DNA from: Phycomyces nitens
Taxonomy: Eukaryota; Mucoromycota; Mucoromycetes; Mucorales; Phycomycetaceae
NCBI GenBank assembly: GCA_022702545.1
Contig: JAHRBC010000007.1
Location: 2,170,001 to 2,234,000 of the forward strand
DNA length: 64,000 nt
Direction of reading: 5' to 3'
Shown: positions 46,786 to 58,544 of the stretch, piece by piece
Layout: each line of letters opens with the position of its first letter
How positions within the stretch are numbered: position 1 is the stretch's first letter
Program-made: the position numbers and the translations under genes
Notes under the pieces: generated by a model
Seen by the model: only the letters and a program-made list of their open reading frames with translations
Told to the model about the DNA's origin: nothing
Databases searched by the model: none

Positions 46786-48351
46786 TAGAGGTTTGGGGTT
46801 TTTATTTTCACTTTCACATTATACGTCAGTATGACGTACCATTTTTCCTATTTTCACTTTATTTTTGCTTTGTCTTCACATTTCCTTTTTTGGAAAAGCT
46901 TTTTAAATTCTATCTGTCAAACTTCAATCCATAATACCTTTCGTTATTCTATTGAAAACACTTTACTATATTAAAAGTAACATCTAATATTTATCTGGCA
47001 AGAGCTGCAATGATCTACCATGACCTAAGAAATGCAATTATAGAGCAGGACGAGGCAGAAGATGAACTGTTCATTCATTTGGATCATTATTCCAGAGTGT
47101 ATGCATTGCATAGGGGACAGACTCCTTTAGACATCTCTTTGTTGGACAACAACACTTGCAAGTTATCGTTTAGATTTACATATGCTGAGCTTCAGCTTAT
47201 AGCAAGATATTTGTGTTTACTCTGAACAGGTTTCTTTCCGCAATGGAATAAACCAAAGCTTTTTGTTACACCGAGACTTATCACTTGCCATCATGCTTAG
47301 AAGGTTGGAATATCCTTCAAGACTGGTAGACTTGGCACTGTTTTTTAAGACAAACAAGGCAACTATCAGTGTTGTTTTCAACTCAATGATTGAATTGCTG
47401 TATAGCCGGTACCATGAAAGGATCAGATTCAACAAAAACCATCTGCACCCCTTTAACCTTGCAAGTTTTTCTGATGCTACAGAAAGAAAAGGTAAGTAAT
47501 TGTTTTGGCAAAAGACACTTGATAACAATGCCCTCTCTAATTATGTATCTTTTATTAAGGATCTTGTTATGAAGGGGTCATTGGATTCATTGATGGTACG
47601 TTGAATGGCATATCACGTCCAGTCAGATACCAGGAGTGTATCTACAATGGTGTTGCGTGTATCCCAAAAATAAATAAATAAAACTTTAGGACTTTAATCT
47701 CTAAACTTTCTGATTATTTAGCGATACCATGGTTTAAAATATCAAGGAATAGTAACTCCAGATGGCATAACAGTCAGCCTGAGTGGACCTTTCGCAGGAT
47801 CTGTTCATGACCAGAGTATGCTGGTTGATAGTGCCTTAACTGGTGAACTTTGGAAGAACATAGACATGAGGAGCAACGGAGGGCGACTGTATACCATTTA
47901 TGCTGATCTAGCATACAGTCTCTGCAATATTATAATCAAGCCTTTTAAAAACAGTAAGTTTGTAATTAATTATTATATAGTAAATGTATTCATCTTTTCT
48001 ATATATATTTTACTACATCTTTTTACTGTTAAATATACCCAAGAATTATCACAGTATCCTATTCCTTTTATTGTATACATTTTTGCCTTTTGAACTCATA
48101 GGAAACTATTATTTATCAATTGTATCTGTCAAAATTGCCACAACGAAAACTAATTCGTCAGATTTATCTTTTTCTGTAATCTTATTGGATGATCCGGCTA
48201 AATACTAAAGGGAAAATAACAGAATTATTTTCTCATTTTGTACTTAAAACGCCAGTTATTTTCCCTTTTTTGTGCTACCGCGGAGGTTACAAAATCGAAA
48301 AATAGCTTTTTATGGAAATGCGAAAGTACAAATAAAAACCCCAAACCTCTC
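46786..48351 (+). mobile_element. PIF/Harbinger-type DNA transposon with TIRs and TAA duplication
   Basis: 1566 bp. The left end reads TAGAGGTTTGGGGTTTTTAT, followed by TTTCACTTTCACATT. The right end in reverse reads GAGAGGTTTGGGGTTTTTAT, followed by TTGTACTTTCGCATT. This makes a ~35-bp imperfect TIR. Both sides carry TAA (46783-46785 and 48352-48354), the 3-bp duplication of PIF/Harbinger elements. It contains the transposase relic described separately. Confidence 0.8.
47010..47955 (+). pseudogene. Harbinger transposase (DDE_Tnp_4-like), frameshifted
   Basis: The N-part (47010-47225) breaks at RYLCLL-stop. A one-base gain turns an expected CLPEQ into a frameshift, after which VSFRNGINQSFLLHRD and LRRLEYPSRLVDLALFF continue. 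Two GT-AG introns follow. The DDE core then reads GFIDGTLNGISRPV (first Asp) and KYQGIVTPDGITVSLSGP with HDQSM (second catalytic region). The last catalytic part after IIIKPFKN is lost or unreadable. A Myb-like partner protein, usual for this superfamily, is not present. Confidence 0.7.
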
Positions 48352-48354
48352 TAA

Positions 48355-49216
48355 TTTACTATTATTATTTTTGTCCCAGAGATGTACAAGCCGGACATCG
48401 GAATGATGCTCACAATCAATTGTGTGGCCCACAACCCCCTTGTCTCCTTACTTGATGGACTAATGTCCCCAAAGATTGTTGTTCTCACAAGTGTTTCCTG
48501 GAACTGTGGGAGTAATCGTGTGAAACGTTGTACTGATTAGCAAAGCAAAAGAAAGTACAAGGCTGTCAGCCCAAAGTCTGATCTAGCAGCCAGATTTTTG
48601 GCAGGTCTTGTTTGAACACATTGTGCTTGTCAAACATTTGGCTCTCTAAAAACGATTTATTTGTTGTTTGTTGGGTCTATGCTCCTTGAACATGGGGGAG
48701 GTTAGTGGGTGAGAGAGTGAATTTGATAAGCATATATTTGTTGGCAGACTCACCAAACGAAGTCGATTTGAAGGCTGGAGGGGAGGGAAGGGGAGGGGAC
48801 CCAAGAAAGCAATAAATCCCAGTCACATTGCAAGTTAACAGACTAGTTGAGGGTTCGATCAAATTGGCCTGCTCATTTCCCCTTCTCTTTCGCATTTCTT
48901 TTTTTGGTATCATTTTTATACTGCTTGAGACTCTCCACTTGAGTTTCAAACTACATTTCTCTTCTTCTTTTTTTATATATATATTTTCTTAAAGAAGTAT
49001 ACTTGCAAGATCTATTTATCCCAAGCAACTCTTACAAATTGGAAAAAAACATTTACCTTTATACAAAGAAGACCACTAAGAATACCCACATAGCAATAGG
49101 AACCATAATTGCTGTAAAATAATAATCATAATCATAAGAATAATAATATTTATAATTGTAATAATAATTTAGAAAAGAAGAAACGCCTGTCCTTGTACTA
49201 TATATATTTTTCACTT
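48355..49216. other. Spacer upstream of the HEAT-repeat gene
   Basis: No gene supported. The end nearest the next gene is AT-rich with CT-rich runs. Confidence 0.45.
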
Positions 49217-52200
49217 ATGGCAGGTAAATTGTCCTTTCTATCTCTCTATCTCTCTCTTCATTTTCCTTCTTCTTCTTTTCTTTCCTTCTTGTTCGTTCTC
49301 TATCTACATCTCTGTATATACATATATACACATAAATCTATCCTATACATCCATCTACATCTCATACACACATACACATATTGTGTGCATGTCTGTCTGT
49401 ATGTGTCTTAATATTTCTCCTAAAAAAACAACAACAGCCAAGTACAAGCTAGTCCAAGAAGCTTCTTTATATACACATGTATAAATTTATATGATGCACA
49501 AAAATATACCTGAAATAATGACAAGTAGAATCAACAAAGGAATCTCCAATAGCTAACCAACCTTGTATTTTTTATTTTTATTTTTTATTTTTAATAACGT
49601 CAATTCAAATATATCCTCCAACACAATAAGATTTCGGCTTTGATTTCTACGATAAACAGGATGATTACGACATTCACGATGAGACATTTTCGCCCCCATC
49701 CCAATCCGTGGATAGGAATCCCACAAACCAACTTCCGTCCAATGCTCCACCATCTATTTCCAGAACTGACAACTCACCTGTTACGCAACACAAAGAATTA
49801 ATCCAAGAAAAAGACCAAGACAAGATGGCTAAACCGGCTCAAGAAAAACACTCAGAGTCATTGCTACAAGCAATGGCTCAAGGTAAGAACCAAAACGCTG
49901 AAAAGAAAGTGGGCCATCTTGTAAGATGGCCAGATTCAGATTGATGAAGACTAGAACTCATATAATTTATTTCCAAGATGGACCAGATGCAAGTCTAGAG
50001 GAACAAATGGCGAATGAGCCAAAGTCTCCTATGGAACGGATATGTATGCTTGAAAAGAGTCATGAAGAGATCCATAGGTAATGCAGGACTAGAGAAGTGG
50101 CAGTAGCATTGAATATCATTGGCTAGACTGCTGCTGGCCAAGGAACTCGCTGGAACTCTCGACGAGATTACTGTGGAACAAGCTGTCTGCGACGTACTTC
50201 CAATGATTCATCGAGTCGGCACTGATCCAGACGAGACTGTGCGAGAGATGCTTATCAACGAACTCGACAAGATGATCATGTATTACTACAAGGTAAGTTC
50301 AAGGCACTCTTTGTGTCTAGACATCCATTACATACCTTGTCTTTTTGCCATAGAATGCACCACCACTCGGCCCAAAAAAACCAGCGCCCCAATCCGAACC
50401 CCTCTCGCCCAGTCAAGACACCGCCATGACCACCGTCCCTCTCCATTCCAATAGCCTTTCCACACCAGCCCAACCCAACCCCAAGCAAGACACTCAAGCC
50501 AAACTTCATATTCCATCACAAGTATTTGCACCCCTGTTGATCCATTTCTTGCTCGATCAGAATACCGTGCTTGCTTCTCTTGGGCAACAATGCATAATGT
50601 CTGTTGCCAATGCCCTCGTGGCTGAAGATACGGAGTCGTATCGTCTATTGCTGCAGAGTGAGATTATTGACGGTGTAATGATGGGCTTAATGGCAATTTC
50701 TGAAGGCAAATCACAATATGGCCATGACGATGATGACGATGATATGGATATCGAACACAACCAGGGTCGACGTGCCTCTTCCAGCAGACACGGAGGCGTG
50801 CCCGGATTTGAAGGATCTGGGTACATGAGCAGCTTCCAATCATCAGAAGAGCCTGAGGAAGGAGAGATGAATATGGCCAAAATGACATGTTTATCAGTAA
50901 GTGTATTGCTATCCTTGGGTAGGAATGTTGGAGAGGCTGATTTGTCACTTGGAATGTTTCTATAGTTGATCGCTGCTCTTGCAAATATTCTGGGTCCTGA
51001 TCTGTGTATCAAACGATGTGTACCAATTGTTGAACAATTGGCAAAGGACAATATGTTTTTTGTCCGTAAAGAGGCTGGTGTGACTATTGGAAGTCTTGTT
51101 TCGGTTATTAGTCAACAGGATGTGATTGAAAGATTGGTAAAGTGTATAGGGCTGTGTTCATTACGTGGGTTGCTAACCGTTTATTTTATTATTCTTGCCC
51201 ATACATTTGCAGCTTCCACTTTATCACAGTTTCTCAAAGGATAGCATATGGCATGTCAGACAGGCTTGTGTGATTTCTCTTCCACCCTTGTGTGGCGTCT
51301 TGCCAGAAGACCAGAAGCTTCAATTGGCGGTCGAAGGAATCGAAATGTTTGAAAACGATACTTCTCGCAATGTCCGCAGTACTTTGGCAGAGACAGTGGG
51401 CGAACTGATCTCCAAATTTCTGCCAAAGGATTGGGAGACCACTCGAAGTCCAGGAAAGGTAAATAGACTCACAAGGTCAATAGTGCACGGTTTGCTAAAA
51501 TAAGCTCAATCTATCGCCCTCAAGATTCCCGAAGTACTACTGGAATTTTTCTTGTCCTTGGCTACTACTGCAACTTCTGGGCAGATGTTCAAATTAGAGA
51601 CAGACAGGGCCATCATATGTGCTTACAATTTCCCTGCGGCAGTGTTGACTGCTGGTCATGAATACTGGGATTCTCACCTCAGAGAGACTTACTTGAATTT
51701 GACCAAGAACTATCAGATCAAGGTTCGGTGCACGTTTGCCTATTCTCTCCACGAGATTGCACGTATTATCGGGCCAGAGAACACAGAGCGTGATCTTGTC
51801 CAGATTTTTGCCATGTATTTGATGGATCTGGACGATGTCAAGCAAGGCGTACTTGAGCACCTGGCTGACTTCTTGGGTACTCTGGCTGTAACTTCTCGCA
51901 ACGAATATATTCCCATTCTGGCCGAAGTGTGGGATGGTGTGATGACCAACTGGCGTCTAAGAGCTATTCTGACAGCACAACTGAGAGACATTGCCTTGCT
52001 GTTTGATGCCTCACGCGTAGTCGAGCATATCTTACCTTTGGCCATCAGAGCCTGTCATGATGAATATGCAGCCGTAAGAGAGACAGGCGTACGCGTGGTG
52101 AGTATCTGTTTAAGAAACAGCTTCTTTTAATTGGACGCCTAATTTATTTTACTTTTTTCTATAAAGTTTCCTGTTATTCTAGAGGTTGTTAAGCAGGCCG

Positions 52201-53206
52201 TGGATGAAGACAATGAGTCAGATACCCAGAGCTTTGATGATGAAGATGATCTGGCAGCCAGCAAACTTGCATTGTTAAGTCATGTTATGGAGAGATTGGA
52301 CGAGTTTGCCAAAGCAGAGACGTACCGTTCCAGACTAGTGTAAGTAAAATACTGGCTTCAAAAGAGAATGGCATTTTAATTGTGTGTATAGGTTTGCCAA
52401 TATCTGTAAAATGCTTCTCGAGGTTGGCATCACTGCAGCCGACTTTGGGGCTTTCTTTGTACCTAGGTTAGGACCCTTGGCTTATGACCCTATTGTGAAT
52501 GTGCGCATTGCAGCAGCAAGGACGATTAGAGTGGCCTACAAGGATGGCAAGTATATTTGAGATTATACGTCAAAAGGGGAATATCAAAGTGTATTATGGA
52601 TCTCTAATGTATCATATGGATATAGAGCCCTTTCGTAAAGCCTTGTATGCAATCAACCCATTGGAAACAGTGGATCATGAGCGAGCTCCTCCTGGACAGG
52701 CCATTGATCACATGCTGTACCGGTTTGCGCTGGATAATGACAAGGATGTACGCTCGTTTGCAGAAGATCTAGTGGATCCAATCCAACTACAGGAACGTAG
52801 ACGCGAGATGAAGGCTGCAGAAGATTCTGCACATAATGTTGATGGTACTATGAATCATGCTGGAGACTGTGCAAATAACTCTGAAAGTGGAGACATAAAA
52901 ACCAATGACACCGCCTTGAGTACACATACACCGTATGCCGGAGGAATGTCTTCGTCCTCGTCTTCGTCCTCGTCCTCTGTCACAGCTGATTCGAGCGACG
53001 TGAGTTCGATGGAGGATCAGGAGAGCTCTGAGACAAGACAGTCTCAAGAAGAAAGCCACATGGAAGAGGATGATCCAATGGAAGATTTGAGCATACCAAC
53101 AAAGACGATCGAAAGCGATGAGACCGATAAAGAATATGTCTATCTCTCCAAAAGCCCACCTCTTCGCGACAGTCTGCCCACCACATCTGTCGTGATCAAA
53201 AGATAA
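49217..53206 (+). CDS. HEAT-repeat phosphatase regulator, PPP4R1-like
   Basis: Eleven exons: 49217-49223, 49631-49882, 49978-50077, 50127-50292, 50354-50896, 50966-51136, 51213-51458, 51525-52097, 52167-52339, 52392-52546 and 52626-53206, giving 988 residues. It is an all-helical HEAT array (VRKEAGVTIGSLVSVI; WHVRQACVISLPPLCG; KVRCTFAYSLHEIARIIGPE; VVEHILPLAIRACHDEYAAV) in the layout of PP2A-A and PPP4R1 scaffolds that bind the PP4 catalytic subunit. The N-terminus (MADFGFDFYDKQDDYD) and the C-terminal ~120 residues are acidic, Ser-rich and disordered. The first coding exon is only 7 nt (ATGGCAG). Intron 10 is GC-AG (GATG|GCAAGT...ATAG|AG); without it the frame ends at TGA. Every junction keeps phase and the total is 2967 nt. 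A PP2A-type scaffold other than PPP4R1 cannot be fully excluded. Confidence 0.88.
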
Positions 53207-53429
53207 CCCCACAAAAATCCTCTCTAAAAATACAATCAAAAAATATTATAGTAATCACCTTGAGCTTATTGGATGTTATTATCTTTAATAAGATTTATAT
53301 TAAGCATTCATATCAAAGAAAACCAAATCAAATTGTCTTTTGTAAGCGTATAGTAGTTGAATAGTATTTTACTTTCGATTGAGTACGTATTTATGTGAAG
53401 CTTACTTTGTTTTAGGATATATAATGCGG

Positions 53430-53792
53430 TTAAAGTCAAAGGACTCTTTGTATTGACATGTACCAAATGGGCTGTAGAGCCAGTATCTTGTATATTCAAT
53501 TTCTTGGATTGATTATCTTTTTATATGTATACTTGCAATTAATGAGAGTTGGCATAATTTGTACTTGTTCAAGGGTTGTATATAAAACAAAGTATTCAGG
53601 TTCAATTCTAGTCTCTTTATTTAAATATATTTACTGCAAGAATCTTGCGGATTCCGTATAAATTATGAGCTATAGATGTAATAAAGGCGTTTACCATGTA
53701 TTGGTCTATAGCTCCAGTTGGTCGTGAAAGAGGTGATTTTGAATAAAAGTAGTGGTTTGGTATATCCTGGCCACCACTCGTTAGGATGCTGT
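53430..53792 (+). repeat. Inverted repeat partner 1 (~360 bp)
   Basis: Nearly identical in reverse orientation to 60380-60740, outside the main inverted duplication. Conserved blocks include ACATGTACCAAATGGGCTG and TATATCCTGGCCACCACTC. Both strands have frames, but none with recognisable domains. Confidence 0.75.
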
Positions 53793-53984
53793 AAATCAAC
53801 GAATAGATTTTATATACCGATTAGCCTAGTTTTATATTTGTACTTTTAGTTATTAAATGATATTTGTCAACAGTTATTATGACAAGAATAACACTAGAAA
53901 TGCAGTAAAAGCATAGGCGATTTAGAACATAACAAAATGTATTTCTACAAAGAATTTAAAGACATCTCTACATATTTTTATATG

Positions 53985-54060
53985 GTGCATTTAGCTTTAA
54001 CTATCGACTTTTGTTCGAATTTGTTTCAATTTCGTTTGATAAAACTCCACAGGTAAAAAA
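53985..54060 (+). repeat. Third copy of an exon-like fragment (SFNYRLLFEFV)
   Basis: Encodes FSFNYRLLFEFVSISFDKTP followed by a donor-like CAG|GTAAAA. The same ~75 bp occurs in both arms of the inverted duplication (41245-41320 minus, 59715-59790 plus). The gene of origin is not recognised. Confidence 0.6.
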
Positions 54061-54164
54061 GTAAAGATACCAAGATATGGTTGACTTACGACGAGTCTCT
54101 ATTACATTCCCAACAATGATGGATATACTTGCGAGAACATGTAATTATTTATAATCTGGTCGCT

Positions 54165-54335
54165 CCAACTGTAGTATACACACCACAGCCGAGTTAAATG
54201 CAGAGTCCAGAACCGATATCCGATTACTCTTTTTTTCTAATGACCCTGACAAGTTAACATCTCAGTAGTTACTCACCAGGCACACTTACCCTTTCCACTG
54301 CCACACTGATAGCCAGTTATTACATAACAGGAACT
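54165..54335 (-). repeat. SINE-like repeat with tRNA-like head, copy 2
   Basis: In reverse this reads TAATAACTGGCTATCAGTGT, AGTGTGCCTGGTGAGTAACT, GAGATGTTAACTTGTCAGGG and GTGGTGTGTATAC, the same blocks in the same order as 15380-15562. It is more diverged in the head than copy 1. Confidence 0.5.
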
Positions 54336-54599
54336 TTAATTAGAAGGAAATTTGAATGATTGTATATAGACAATTATAACATTATTTTCTTTAATAAATA
54401 ACACTACCAATATTACTATTTTCTTTCAAGATACTAGCGGCTCCAAATACCTCATTTGCATTCAATTCAGATGTGGTTTGTATAGCACAGTCTGTAAGCA
54501 TTACAAGTGTGATGTGAATTCTGATCATCCAGTTCAATCACAACTGAACAATCTTTTTATTCTTTATCAATCAAAAGGTATACTTTTCTATCTTTAATA

Positions 54600-55003
54600 G
54601 AGGGTTTGGTATGCTATCAAAATATCCTCCTACTTAAAAAAGGAAGCCACGGTCTTTGGCTTGTTTCAAATTATTTTCAAAAAAATTGCAGTTTTTTGTG
54701 AAAAATAGCGATTGTATAGTTGAAATTACATCTTTTTGCCGACTTTTTTGTCAGTTTTGGCAGCTGTTTTTGGTGATATAACAGTATGGGGTATTTTCAA
54801 GTGATGTATTAACAAGAAATATACAACTATTATTTACAAAAGCCTTTATATACTTTTATAATGTTATAAACTTGTATCAATTGATATTTTGGTTTATCCT
54901 AAAAAAGCAAGTTTCAATTCATTAGTACACAAATATCCTATCAAGGTAATATTTTTTTGCCAAGTCAAACTTGAACGATGTTTTGATTATTTACCAAACC
55001 CTC
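54600..55003. mobile_element. 404-bp MITE with GAGGGTTTGG terminal repeats
   Basis: Left end GAGGGTTTGGTATGCTATCA, right end in reverse GAGGGTTTGGTAAATAATCA, about 30 bp of imperfect TIR. Both ends are flanked by TAATA (54595-54599 and 55004-55008). No coding sequence inside. The TIR start resembles that of the Harbinger element at 46786 (GAGGTTTGG), so it may be mobilised by a related transposase. Inserted 33 bp beyond the right Hsp70 stop codon. Confidence 0.65.
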
Positions 55004-55040
55004 TAATACTGCGTATAATTATTTCAGTATTGAAACCTCT

Positions 55041-57143
55041 CTAACCAGGGAGACCTTGCACCACCTTCATTAAAGGTCTAACCTTTTCTCTATATAATAA
55101 GCGTGGGTTGAATCCTTTGTAGTTTTGAACTGATTTTTCTCCAGCAACATCGGAGATTGTGACGTATTCGAATTCTTTGCCTGCAACATTCACCTTGACC
55201 TCAATTCTGTCCAAGCCAAACCGCATCTTCATAGCCATTATCTCGGGGCTATCCCTTTTTCTTGTATCAATTGTAAATTGAGTGCCAAGAATAGCAACTA
55301 GATCAATCTCTTGAGGAGTAGGGTATTCAGGAATTGGATCCTCACCATCATACGCATACAAAGCTATTGATCAATATTATTAGATTGTATTTACTAAAGA
55401 TCTAATGTTGATCTTACATATAATTGGAAGCGTATCGTTTGACCAAATTATCTTTTTAGAAATCCATGTATCATCGTTGACTGGCTGGCCTTTATGGATA
55501 TACACATGGAATTTGTCTTTATCGGATTGTGCTTTAGTATCGTCCTTTGTTTCATCTGGTGAACACAGCTTGATTCCATATGTACGACGCAGGATACGCT
55601 GGGTAATTATACGTGGGTTGATACCAAATAGAATTGATCCTTTCATTACGGCCTGGTTTCCATCTTTAATAACCTTGATTTTCCTCGTTCTATCCTCAAA
55701 AACATCCTTGATCCGCTTTTGAAGGTATTTAGACTGACCGAACCCTCCAGTTATAAACATGGCATCAATATGTCTCCCATTAAGCTGTTTGAATTGGCTC
55801 TCAATCATACAAAGTACTTTGTCTACTACCGGATCAAATACTTTTGTACGAATTTCATCCATTGTGAATTCATCTTTTTCACTGATACTGGCATGTCCAT
55901 CAATGTAATATTCATTGACATCGTTTAGACTGTCGTATACATCATCATCATCAACATCATCATCATCATCATCATAATAATCATCATAATCATCTTCACC
56001 AAATACTTTCTATAGAACAGTCCAAAATAAACATTTCATTCTCATTAGTATTTTTAACTGTTTAATATACAATAACATGTCTATTTTACCTTGAGAGCAT
56101 TAAAATAGCGCATAGTCCATATCATATTCTTTTTCTTATAATCAGGGTACTTAGACAGTCTTTCGTCTAATAGGCCTTTGAATTGAGTTTCCAAGAATGC
56201 TGAACCGCAAGAACCACCAGTTCCCATTGTGATTTCCTTTAAACCATTTACTCCAGATGAATCATCCTTTTCGAATACGGCAAGGTCTACAGTTCCACCA
56301 CCAGCATCGCAAATCATGTAACGACTCCCGCCACAGAGTTTTAGTCCAGGAGACGTATCCTCGGCATACAAGGCAGCTGCTACAGCTTCATCGAGAATCA
56401 GCAGTTTATCAGGTGCATCGTCTTTTTTAATAATATTGGCTAGTATGGCAGCATCTCTCATTATATTCTTTGATTCCTCAGACCACATGGTCGGAACTGC
56501 CATACAAAATCTGTGCTTGGAGGGGTCATTGTATTTAGGATACTTGTCAGCCAGTTTTGCGAAGATTTCCTTGCGCATGTAACCCAAAAAGTCGACAATA
56601 ACTAAAGACATGATATCAATAACCGGGTACATAAGATCATAACTCGATTACCTTGGACTGGAGTCATATTGTATGGTAGAGTAGGAAGATTTTCTTTTTT
56701 GGCAGTTCGATCCAGCCACAGTTTAAAGTTGGTCACGTAATATCCAGACTTAGGATCATCCTTGTAATTGTCAGCATATATTCCATACGCAGATGGTTTT
56801 TTTCTCTCTGTAGAAATCAAATCGGAACTCTTTTTATAAAGCAGTGCAGTGGTATTACGCTTTGACCCCCATATATCAAATATATTCCTGGATAGTTATA
56901 GTAATCGATTTCAATAGGTGGAAGTGTGAAGGGTAAGTCTTGATATCAATGTAAATGATATTCTGATGCAAGACGTACCTAGGCGTGTAAAGTGTTGGGT
57001 CCTTTAAGCACCGTATTTGATATCCAGAATAAGTGGTTCCAAAGTCTAATACGTTTCGGATTAGCACTAGAATATTTTAGAATAAGATGTACAATACCTA
57101 TACCAATGATAAGATCGTACTCGTTCAAGGCGTTTTTTGTCAT
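55041..57143 (-). CDS. Hsp70-like (HSPA12-type) protein with intact phosphate loop
   Basis: Six exons: 57143-57098, 57045-56979, 56887-56652, 56601-56090, 56009-55418 and 55363-55041, giving 591 residues. It has the motifs expected of an Hsp70-type ATPase: LDFGTTYSGYQIRC (phosphate 1), MICDAGGGTVDLAVFEKD (phosphate 2, canonical D-x-G-G-G-T-x-D) and FITGGFGQSKYLQKR (adenosine). Exon 5 encodes an acidic insert of Asp/Tyr (EDDYDDYYDDDDDVDDDD) from an imperfect GAT/GAC-type trinucleotide tract, 15 residues longer than the other copy. It lacks the usual C-terminal substrate-binding domain, like HSPA12 proteins. Likely a cytosolic chaperone-like ATPase; role unknown. Confidence 0.87.
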
Positions 57144-57419
57144 TTAGGATGTGAATCTGTAGGTAAAGTAAAAGAGAAAGAGAGTAGACATTTAAGTGGG
57201 CTTGAAATGGATCTCTTTATATAGCTTTTGATGTTGTACTAAACGCTAGATTCATCTTCTTTGAGTGATAGAAACATAACCAAATGTATCCACTTGATAA
57301 ACTACTTTATTGGCTAGAATGGCTTAACAAGCTCTTTATAGACGTATGCTGATATCCATCACAGTTTCAATTTTGTTTGAACATGTAACATACAGGGACA
57401 TGAATATCCCGGATGTTGT

Positions 57420-57490
57420 GATGAGCAGACACATCGTGTAACAGCCAGTCGCGGGGCCGTTGGTTCGAATCCTGTGTGGCGTTATTTTTT
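57420..57490 (+). other. tRNA-like sequence with B box (right arm)
   Basis: GTTGGTTCGAATCCTGTG holds a perfect pol III B box (GGTTCGAATCC), followed by TTATTTTTT. The T stem is weaker than in the left copy. No 5' acceptor strand or A box seen; not called as a tRNA. Confidence 0.35.
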
Positions 57491-58460
57491 GGTAATATAA
57501 TCCTCCAAAAGCAGTACTGTATTTCTTGTTGGTACTCCATCGTATTTCAATACCATTTGTTTGATGAATTATACATTCTAGTATGAATCCTGGAGTAGTG
57601 TTTTAATATGGTAAAGCTCTGTCGTGCTCAATTTTCAACTGTTATATTATCCCATAAAATCCACTACTAAACATAAAGGCTTTTTGAGAGAATATGGTCC
57701 AGAGAATCCAATGCTCTAAAGTATATCAACCTCATCAAATGCCAGGCTAAAATATTAGAGACTTAAGTGAATAAAACGTTATTTTAAGCCAAGGAATATT
57801 CTTGACAATATATAAAAGTATACCTGTTACTTTTTTTTGTTTGTTTTTTGTTCTCATGAAACCAAGTTGGCAGAGATGCAAAAGTTGATAGTCTTAGTAT
57901 TTGGTGACACTTGTGAAAAAATATCTATAAACATAATCTCATCCAGTTTCTCGTTTTAGGACTATAGATTCTGGTAAATACCCCAAGAATTATCAATAAA
58001 TATCAATCTTTACAATGTTATATCTCTGCTCATAGCCATATTTGATATTAAAATCTAGTCTTTGGCCCAGCTGGTGACAATATACCAATTGTATTGAAAC
58101 TGCACTAGATGTAGCCATATAACCATCAACAGCACCAACAGAATCATTCCTCTGACTTTAACTTTCCTTTTCGCTTGTTAATATATTATAATAAATATTC
58201 TCCAAAGACATGCTTGATATTGAATTAAAGATAAATGTCATGTAAAAATAATAAAAACAAACTTTGGTCAGGGATCTTATTAAAAAAACAAGACTCGATA
58301 CTTCAAAGTCGTGTGTCGATAAGCTTTTGTTTTAGATAGAATACAAGTATCCCAGAGATACTGTGCTGATTTGGGTGAGAATTCTGTATAATAAGACGTA
58401 CGGTTAAAGTGATATATTAGATGTGAAAGAAGACTCTGGTTAATTGTTGGCCATGGAAAC
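57491..58460. other. Duplicated non-coding spacer of the right arm
   Basis: Mirror of 42600-43560; no gene recognised. Confidence 0.5.
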
Positions 58461-58544
58461 AAGTGATGAAGTTGGAGTGGAGTGGAGTGGTTATGGGAAC
58501 CCATTCGGCATCCCATCATTCCTACACTCATAACCAATGTGCTG

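Noticed and set aside
48677..48949. 90-residue minus-strand frame
   Set aside because: No domain, splice or composition support. It lies in the upstream spacer of the HEAT-repeat gene.
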